A stretch of DNA of 30,000 bases from Bigelowiella natans CCMP2755 (Eukaryota > Cercozoa > Chlorarachniophyceae). The translations under genes were made by a program, and so were the position numbers. Each line of letters begins with the position of its first letter. Positions within the stretch are counted from its first letter, which is position 1. The stretch is from contig ADNK01002562.1 in NCBI GenBank assembly GCA_000320545.1, positions 1-30,000 on the forward strand. The letters are read 5' to 3'. The notes under the pieces are model-generated. The model was not told where the DNA came from. It was given only the letters and a program-made list of their open reading frames with translations, and searched no databases. Positions 22,615-30,000 of this stretch are shown piece after piece.

Positions 22615-22853
22615 TCGCTTTCGAGCGGCGGCGCAAACTATAAGCTATGCGCGCGCAGATAATGAGCATCCCCTGCATAATCAGCCTCTTTTTTTGGGGG
22701 GGGGGGGGGGAATCGTCAACGTTGTTTTCAGTATGTCATTGCAGCAGATGTAAAACAAAGAAAGAGAATTCTGTTGCGAAGGAAACAAAAAATATACTTA
22801 TCGTAGCGTCCGTGCATTATCTAGATTATGCGTCATACCGGGCACTCTAGACT

Positions 22854-22967
22854 TGTCTAGATATGCGTGGTTGAGATAGTGCGAATTCAGCAATGCATTC
22901 TATGTGCATTAATTAAGTGCTAGAAAGAAACACGCAAGATGCACGAAAGATGGCCTATATCTAGACA
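22854..22967. repeat. Separated inverted repeat, 11-bp arms
   Basis: TGTCTAGATAT (22854-22864) and its exact complement ATATCTAGACA (22957-22967) are 92 bp apart. Confidence 0.75.
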
Positions 22968-23062
22968 TGCGTACCAGAGCAACATCTCACGGTATGTACG
23001 CGTGTGCGCATGTGGCTGCATGTGTGCACGTAGCTTGTACTTGCATCGCTGCGTAGACCTAG

Positions 23063-23486
23063 CACAGCTCCGTCAAACCTGTAACGAATAATCGCCAGAA
23101 CATGCATTTGGAAGCTTTTGCGCGCGACCAGGCGCGTCATGTGATGCAATGGACATTGGATTTGCTCGCATTTCTTTGAAAATTTTCGTGCACATCACAT
23201 TTGGTCAAACACTACACGCGCAACAGCATTCAAAATGTGGCAGAGAACAAACGCGCAGCGTGCATCCTCTGCACAACGGGTGTGAATTTTCACACTTTGC
23301 GCGCTCACCGAGGCCTTGAGAAAATGGACATTTGGGTCAATGTTTCGGTCATTTTTTGAGGTTTGGCCATCGGACAAGTTCTGATGACTTTTCTTTGACC
23401 AACTGCAACTGCCTGCTGCTTCAAAGCGCGTCGCAAAGCGCTGCACTGTTCACAACCCCGTCGTTACCGGGTTTGACGGAGCTGTG
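23063..23486. repeat. Separated inverted repeat, 17+7-bp arms
   Basis: CACAGCTCCGTCAAACC (23063-23079) is exactly complementary to 23470-23486. After a 1-versus-2-nt mismatch, GTAACGA (23081-23087) pairs with TCGTTAC (23461-23467). The spacer is 373 bp and has no coding potential. This looks like a foldback or MITE-type remnant. No target-site duplication was identified. Confidence 0.65.
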
Positions 23487-23787
23487 AGAAATGCTGCGCA
23501 TGTGTCTCACACCACCCGGCAACACAGTAACATTGAGCTTGAGTCCATCATCTTACATGGTATACTTACAATACAGTGATGTTGCTTGGTGCGCACATGA
23601 TGACCGAGCGTAATTACATGCGAGCGCTGCTGCCGGATTGCGCAGGCTATAGGCTCTGTGAAAATCAGGCATACACACGCTTACATACATGTGTTGCGTA
23701 CGCAGATATACGACAGTGTGCTTGTATTATTTTTTCTCATTCATCTGGTATGGCGGAGGAATAAGCTCGAGGTCGGACTAAGAGCAA

Positions 23788-23972
23788 CTAATAGTACCGC
23801 CGATACTCATCTCCACAGTCCCCTTTCAGCATCTTCCCCTGCAGCAGCGTACGTAGTGGGAAAAACACATAGGGCAAGGCAAGCACCATCTCAGAAATAC
23901 CAACATCACATTACTTTTGCAGATTATGTATAAGTATAATCGAATGAGCAAGAACAACGTCATTAGTCATGT

Positions 23973-24018
<46 letters not shown>

Positions 24019-27000
24019 CGGAAGCTGAGAAGGAACCTCGCCATTATCATTTACTTGTGCTATTTTTTCTCACCACACTTAGATTGCAGCAGCAACAACG
24101 CAGTAATACCTGCTCGAGGACGCCGTTGATGGCCCGGTAGTCGTCCTCCGTCAGTTTCTACATTATCATCACATTGCTATTACTATCGTCATTACTACTA
24201 GTGTATTGATGTGAGTAGTGGTGGTGAGGGTAGTGCTTCCGTTAAGATCGCATTCTTCATCACAAATAATCCAAAGGAGTTCATTAATGCTGTTTTCTGT
24301 GTATGGCCAACAACGAGTGCTTGCGACTCAACGCAGCAACGGTGCTCCTACTACCAGGTTGTATACTCTCAGATTCTCGTCGATATGCTCGCCACGCGAG
24401 AGACGCGCTCCTATGATTATCCCTGCCACCTAATGGTGCGTGATGGTGGTGGAGACGATGGTGACGATGGTGACGATGATAATGATGGGTTCTGCCATGC
24501 ACACCTGCGGCTGATCTAGCACATATCGTTCCGCAACGTTAGCAATGGAGACGTTATGTCTATCCGCGACATCCTATTGACATGGAATATAATAGCATCG
24601 TCAGGGAAGCAAATGCGCGCATTCTGCCCTAGGAGGATGAGGGCAGCTCTGCGACGTGTATTGATAGATGTACTTTGCGCCTTCAAATGACGACGCACGC
24701 ACTTCATCACACCACACCGCACCGTCCAAAACAAGGAAAGCTACTACAAGGCCACTGCATACCCTGAGAGTCCTCAGGAGTCTCTGGAACAACGCCCAAT
24801 CGCCCCACTCGTTGATAGTGCCGTACCAGTACCTAGAAGAGACCAGCATGAGTCATACAAAAGCACGCATATCGAGCAGACAGGAAAGCAAGAGGCAGAT
24901 ATGCGCAGAGCACAGACATATCAGCAGCACACACTAAAATGTACTTCTGCTTGGAAGCGGTATCCAGGGTTTCCGTGGGATCGCCCATTCCTTCGGAACA
25001 ACAACAACAACAACAACACAAGAGCACATCAGCAACAGCAGCGGCGACAATAACGGCAATTCGCGGACGATCGACGCGCATAGTAACACCGTGGCGACTT
25101 ATGTGCATATGTTATGGACTGAGAAGACGCAATCTAAGGAAGTGTCGCTCTGCCCCCCCCCCCTCCTCCTCCTATGCTGCCAGCTTTATATCTCTGCCCT
25201 AAGAGGTAGTATTTACCTAGATATTTGTCCGTCAAAAGTCCGCCGCACAGCACGCCATACGCGAGCAACTGAATGTCGTGCTTTTCGCGTGTAGAAAGGA
25301 ACCAACATCCACCAAATCAATCGCACACATTTTCATCATCCATGAGCTAAGTAAAGCTGCCCCCCCCCCCCCCCTCCCCTTTCCTCTCATACTCAACGAG
25401 AAACACCATGTCTTATAATGAGCCGAGCTATAACTACCTTCTGGGCAAAAGTGGTCATTTTGTTAAGCGGCCTTCTATCCAGCATTGAGAACTGCACCTT
25501 GAAGATTTGGTCCGCCACCACCACCATCATCATCATCGTCGCCGAGGGTTAGACCCCGAAGATTAGGAGGGGGGAACAAAGCAATAATAGCACCATAACC
25601 GCATCCTAGCCCTTCTTGTGTGCTTGACGCTTTACTACCTGGTTGGAGACGATGGGTATGTTGTGTTCTTCCACCAGCTCTCTAATAATCACGTGATACG
25701 GAAAGCAGCAGCTACTCATTTGCTGATGATTTATTGATGCAACGAGAGTGATTCGACGAGGGGAAGAGGGAGGAGGAGAAGGAGGAGAAATTTCAAGCTA
25801 AATTACGACGGCTTCTGCATGTGTGCAGCGGCAAGCTCTTCCATCGGCATCATCATCATCACGACCACCATTACCTCATGTGCTCGGTATCGAAATTTGT
25901 CAGGGCGAGGTTTCTGATCTTCCCCTGAGGCGCAACGTGAGTACCATCCAACAAAATGAGATTTTTTGGAACTTCATACAAAAATATATAGTTATATATT
26001 ATATATATATATATATATTAAATAGGCAGTCTAACCGATGAAAGAATGGAAGCAAAACGGCATTTCATGTAGCCGTTGAGCTTCCAATCCTTACTTCTTT
26101 GAGTCGGCCGCAATATCATTCATATGGTTTTTACTGCAAACTGACGGATGCGAGGATAGGAGGTGGCAGCAAACGTGTAAAAGACTAAAGTCACAGTGTG
26201 TGCTGCACCCGTCAGATTACGTTCATTTGATATTTTATTCGTATACTATCTAGTACCTGCTCTTTGAGTGTCTTCATGTGTGTCATCGCCTCGATGTATT
26301 GCTTGTTGCTGTAGTCCCACCTACCAACATCATAAGAAAGGGGGAGGAGTGAATACCAGCAGCTCTCATTTTGTCCATGTCCAACTGCAGCATCATCCGA
26401 TTGCTCGCTACTGAGACCTACCAGTGAAATTGGAGAAGATCGATTCTATCTACCCCGAGCCTCTCAATACGTTTGTCTACGGCAGCCTGGATGAGCTCGA
26501 AGGGCATATCCCCCGGGCGCGGCACGTACTTGGTGAATACCTATGACAGACAATGATGGGCATTAGGATCATTGGCGGTGATGACGTCGTCATTCAGCTA
26601 GAACCGCGGGGTTTATTGCGAAGAAAGGATGAACATTCCCCTCGTACTCGACGAAGCAATGATCACAATTTTGATGATGTTGATTTAAAAAAAAAAAATA
26701 CCTGCATTTCGGGGTCTTTGCCGTATTTCGCACGGTATTGCTTCCTGAACTCGCGGGTGACGAGCTCAGCAGGTCCATAGATGTCAGCAGCGTCCCATGT
26801 TGTCAAGCCAGAGTCGATGTACTAATCGCGTGATGTATCATCGTGATCCAACGATTAGAAGCGCACACCATCAAACTTTGTTAGTGCAAACATGATCACC
26901 TTGAACATTTCCTGGACAGCCTGAGCCCCGTCTATTCGCCCATGCGCGCCAGATACCTAAATGGGAGAAGGGGGGGGGGCGAACATTGAGATCTTCCTCA

Positions 27001-27548
27001 TTGAGATAGATTATCGTTATCAGGGTTAGGTAGCATGCCTGCCACAGGCCGTTGACAATGCTCTTAATCTTGAGAGCGTCTTTTCCGCTCCCTATCGTTC
27101 TTGTTTCCACAGCCACGCTGGAGGGGGAGAGGGCAGCAGGTAATGCAGCAGCTGCTGCAGACGGCGAGAGGGCTCCGGACGAGGATGTGGACAAAGTGAA
27201 GGAGGCGGCGGCGGCAGCAGCAGCAGCACCTCCTGTTGTCCCTTGAATTATCTTTCGTCTCCTAGTAGCTGGGATCCCTTCTTCTCCCGACAGTGGCGAC
27301 GGCATCGAATGGGGGACGGCTCTATTTTGACAGGTATTCTCAGGATGGACCGCCGGCTGCCTGCCGCGGGCTTGACCCACACCATTCGCAAGGATCCGCA
27401 TCGGAGCAATCGAAAGAGTTGCCATGACGAGGAAGGTGGACGCCGCACAAGCGGAGAAGAGAAGATCACAGCGCTGCCTGCGCCGGATCAACATCGGTGT
27501 CGGATAGGGGCCATCCATTTCTTGAGGAATATGGAAGGGGAAATCCAT
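23788..27548 (-). CDS. Aldo/keto reductase, 15 exons, about 477 aa
   Basis: NAD(P)H-dependent aldo/keto reductase; substrate unknown. Exons: 27548-27039, 26956-26900, 26821-26702, 26540-26422, 26320-26257, 25924-25875, 25681-25639, 25497-25438, 25280-25217, 24990-24945, 24832-24763, 24573-24505, 24429-24367, 24157-24110, 23838-23788 (TAG). The catalytic tetrad is visible: Asp199 and Tyr204 in WDAADIYG, Lys233 in VFTKYV, His268 in LLQFHW. Other family blocks are GKIRNLALTNFDT, VQFSMLDRRP, LLAYGVLCGGLL, TINEWGDWALFQ, and the cofactor-binding IIIGARLSRGEHIDEN (428-443). It ends in CGDEYRRYY. The first ~170 residues precede the barrel and include a hydrophobic segment (about 29-50) and an Ala/Ser-rich stretch. 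This suggests an organelle or secretory presequence. The first intron uses a GC donor. The start is the first in-frame ATG; another in-frame Met lies ten codons later. Confidence 0.95.
23971..24017. repeat. (GT)n microsatellite in last AKR intron
   Basis: A long GT dinucleotide run between the last two exons of the reductase gene (24110 and 23838). Confidence 0.9.
25925..26256 (-). repeat. AKR intron with (TA)n run
   Basis: A 332-nt intron containing a TA-rich run at 25984-26019. No exon is required here: KEQ|GKIRN joins in phase. Confidence 0.75.
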
Positions 27549-27602
27549 CAATTTCCCGATATTTTCTCTATGTCGCAGGATGGAAATCCCATCCAATTTC
27601 CC
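27533..27602. repeat. Imperfect 25-bp direct repeat at AKR start
   Basis: 27533-27557 and 27578-27602 are near copies 45 bp apart. On the minus strand both read GGGAAATTG, then ATGG- and ATTTCC-type blocks. The proposed start codon lies in the downstream copy. Confidence 0.55.
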
Positions 27603-27831
27603 ACTTTGCGACCGCCATTCGCCAGGCGCGTTTCATGCCTCAAAACCGAGCTTGGATTCCTCGCGTTGTCGCGTTGTGCAAATCGCATTAAAATAGAGGG
27701 TGCGACATCGATACGGAACATATCCTAGCATTTTGGGCTTGGTCCGCTCTTCTCTTCGTGATCTGACGTTCCGCAGAGAAGTGGCTCTGATCGAATCCTT
27801 GGGAGATTCTCATCGTTTTGACCTCCTTCGC
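27549..27831. promoter_or_regulatory. Shared upstream region of AKR and PreP-like genes
   Basis: The two divergent start codons are 283 bp apart. A TTAAAATAG lies near 27687. Reading frames are open on both strands but show no ATG or domain. Bidirectional promoter function is inferred from spacing only. Confidence 0.45.
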
Positions 27832-28749
27832 ATGTACTTTCCCTTGCTCAACTCGCCGATTCTTCCGCCCCGCTCGCCTCCTCCGTCGTCGTCTTCCCTG
27901 GTGTGTTGTAGAAAGAGTAGCAGCTGCAGCAACGTTCGTCGAGCCCTTCTGGGTTACTCGTTGCTTCTCTTCGTTGCCAGCTTGCTGGTACTGGTTATCT
28001 CCTCGCAGCACGCTAACTTCCTTTTTGGAGCACCCTCTTCGCTTTCTCCCTCGCACGGCGGCGCTAGCAGGATGCTTGCGTATACTCGACGCTTTCGTCA
28101 TTCACGAAATGGTTTGAGGCCAGCTGCAGCAGTACCAAGACGGCACGGAGTTTGGTCACGGCAGAGCCCTCGAAGCTACGGTGGCGGTGCGCCTTCTTAT
28201 TCTCCGTTTTCCTCTTTCTTTCCCTCGTTCTTCGCTTCAGCGTCGACCCTAGGGATGCCCCCCCATGAAGGCACCTCTTCCCGGTCGTTCTGCCAGGTTG
28301 CGAAAGTTCCTGCAGGGTAAACTAGATTAGCTGATACAAATCACAGTATTCGACAAGAACAACATCATTATCTTCATCATCATTATCATCATCAGCAGCC
28401 GCAGCAGCAGCAGCAGCATCACACACATCACAATGTAGGTATGAGGTTCTAAAGACCGAGGAGATTGAGGAGTAAGTGTGCTCATAGCTGTAGCCTGAAA
28501 GTGGTGAAGAACAGCGGAGCATGCATTAGAGCGATCCTATGCATTTCAAGCTAGAGACTGCAGATGGATCATTAGCATTTGCATAACTAACAGCAAGCGC
28601 AGCACGCGCTGTCGTGCTATGGTTGGGAGTCACATGACGCTCGACTTCTTCACATTCAGATACGCTGCGAAGGCCACGTTGCTCAAGCACCAGAAAACGG
28701 TACAGTATCCCCATACGCAAGTGACTTTTGACAGGAAGATGAGCTGGCT

Positions 28750-28828
<79 letters not shown>

Positions 28829-29278
28829 CACACCACATCGCAGCTGACAGCTCATCTGAAACAAAAACAAACTCGGGTGAGAAGATGGGGGGGGGGGAGG
28901 GGAGGTAGGGGGTTGAGAAAGCGAAGTACGCTGAATTCCAATTTTGAACCTCACCAGGGCGCAGAAATCTTGTCGATGGAGAAAGACGACGACAACAAGG
29001 TGTGCCGGCTGTCCTTCCAAACGACTTATTTGTCTTTTTGAGAGACGAGAAGAAGGGAGATCCATAGCACGAAGACGGCTATGGCGATTTGATTGCCGGG
29101 CAAACCAAATCGAAACTTAGCCACGCTACTCGCAAAATAGTATATCGTTGTTTTGCAGAGGTAATCCGCTGCCGCTTCTTCCAGGTGTTCAGCATCGCCT
29201 TCCGCACTCCGGTGGAAGACTCCAAAGGTAAAGGAGAGCCTTCCGAAGAACACAAAACACAATCTATTGGCCGTTTGC

Positions 29279-29318
<40 letters not shown>

Positions 29319-29862
29319 CGAGCATTGACTGGACGCCGAGGAGTAAATTGCATGTTGTCGTAGTTATACCCATCCGTCGCTTGTGTTGTGATTGATGACA
29401 AAGCGAGTCTTCTCTGATGGTAATGTAGGAATCCCCCACATCCTCGAGCACTCGGTGTTGTGCGGCTCTAGAAGGTAACAGCGCAGCGCTGCTGTCTGTA
29501 CCATGCGTCATTGGGTTGAGTCGTCGTTATGCAGATAGAAGAAGAAGATCTCGAGCCCCCCCCCAATCATCGTCATTATTCTCATTGCATTCACCCTTCC
29601 TCTGCTTCGTCTGCCCCATCTTCCAAATCACCACACAGCTACCCAACCAAGTCTCCATTTATTGAGCTCAGAAAGGTGAAATACGACATGCGGTCGTCGT
29701 TGTCCCGGAAGCGACCTCACCCGTAGCAAAAAGGAGGGCGCTTTGCACCACGCACACAAGCACACAAGCACACAAGCACACAAGCACACACACACACACA
29801 CACAAACACAAACACGCACATACTGACGAAGCCAATGCATAATCCCAATCCCGTTTTGTTGC

Positions 29863-29898
<36 letters not shown>

Positions 29899-30000
29899 GC
29901 ATAATATAATATAATATAAACCATCACTGGTGCTGCCACTGACGCTGTGGTGATGGTGGACTCTCCGTACATCTGCAGAGCTCCTTGCACACGTTTCTGA
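27832..30000 (+). CDS. Presequence protease-like M16C metallopeptidase, 5' part
   Basis: Organellar zinc peptidase that degrades cleaved targeting peptides and other short unfolded peptides (family knowledge). Exons: 27832-28316, 28439-28471, 28660-28699, 28958-28999, 29185-29227, 29429-29474, 29639-29675, 29979 to beyond the window. Residues 1-160 are a presequence: a hydrophobic signal-like segment at about 39-58 (LLGYSLLLFVASLLVLVISS), then HANFLFGAP and a Ser/Arg-rich, acid-poor stretch. The mature start matches the family: YEVLKTEEIEE, YAAKATLLKHQKTGAEILS, NKVFSIAFRTPVEDSKG. Then comes the inverted zinc motif HILEH (218-222) in GIPHILEHSVLCGSR, and YPTKSPFIELRKSSLHTFL. The third zinc ligand and the rest of the roughly 1000-residue protein lie beyond 30000. 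The start is the only in-frame ATG ahead of the hydrophobic segment. Confidence 0.95.
28364..28418. repeat. (ATC)n(CAG)n microsatellite in intron 1
   Basis: ATC/ATT triplets followed by CAG triplets in the PreP-like gene's first intron, just before the acceptor at 28438. Confidence 0.9.
28753..28827. repeat. (CT)n(AC)n compound repeat in intron 3
   Basis: A CT run to about 28794 continues as an AC run to 28827. It has the same CT-then-CA/GT organisation as the repeat at 22327. Confidence 0.9.
29284..29317. repeat. (AC)n microsatellite in PreP-like intron
   Basis: An uninterrupted AC dinucleotide run between the exons ending 29227 and starting 29429. Confidence 0.9.
29676..29978 (+). repeat. 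PreP-like intron with 8-bp tandem and (TA)n
   Basis: A 303-nt intron with four exact CACACAAG units (29753-29784) running into a CA tract to about 29804. A TA run lies at 29862-29894. No exon inside. Confidence 0.85.

Larger units (their letters stand above)
22615..23787. other. Tail-to-tail spacer with inverted repeats
   Basis: No exon was found. A G run of about 15 lies near 22697-22711. From 22810 to about 23760 the composition changes to TGCA/GCGC/CTAG/CATG-rich sequence. The segment holds two pairs of separated inverted repeats, listed separately, and a local CTAGAC/GTCTAG hairpin at about 22847-22860. Confidence 0.55.

Noticed and set aside
27688-28101. Minus-strand 137-codon Arg/Lys-rich ORF
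   Set aside because: It is the antisense shadow of the PreP-like presequence exon, which joins in phase to clear M16C exons.
29753-29804. CRISPR-like array of 8-bp units
   Set aside because: The units are contiguous with no spacers and merge into a CA microsatellite inside an intron.

Overview
This is nuclear DNA from an intron-dense eukaryote. Hand-tracing splice sites on both strands resolves seven protein genes holding about 100 exons. Most exons are 20-400 nt, and introns run from 37 to about 440 nt. Apart from one GC-AG case, every intron drawn is GT-AG. A single-frame ORF view hides most of these genes. The first exon of the M16C peptidase gene encodes a hydrophobic signal-like segment followed by a Ser/Arg-rich stretch. 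That is the layout of a bipartite presequence for a plastid reached through the secretory pathway, so I infer an alga with a complex (secondary) plastid. The exact group cannot be fixed from this window.

Layout, left to right: (1) an unrecognised coiled-coil protein gene, minus strand, 583-2872; (2) a spacer rich in short palindromes, 2873-4359; (3) a FYVE zinc-finger protein gene of 22 exons, minus, 4360-9739; (4) an ankyrin-repeat protein gene of 13 exons, plus, 10142-14209; (5) a ubiquitin-specific protease gene of 12 exons, minus, 14812-19206, with an N-terminal CAP-Gly domain and two Tudor/chromo-barrel-like segments placed inside the protease fold; (6) an unrecognised low-complexity protein gene of 9 exons, plus, 19943-22614; (7) a spacer carrying inverted repeats, 22615-23787; (8) an aldo/keto reductase gene of 15 exons, minus, 23788-27548; (9) the 5' part of a presequence-protease-like (M16C) gene, plus, 27832 to beyond the window end.

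Genes 3/4, 5/6 and 8/9 are head-to-head pairs with short shared upstream regions (about 280-740 bp). Genes 4/5 and 6/8 are tail-to-tail. Microsatellites (CA/TG, CT/GA, ATC, AT) and poly-C runs are very common and lie almost entirely in introns and spacers. The genes do not form an obvious pathway. Two of them (FYVE, CAP-Gly-USP) point to endosome/cytoskeleton-linked regulation and the last is likely organellar.

Exon boundaries were worked out by reading phase and splice consensus by hand. They are internally consistent (every exon length matches its codon count), but no transcript data were available. The least certain points are exon 6 of the ankyrin gene, several tiny exons of the first gene, and the start codons of the FYVE and aldo/keto reductase genes.
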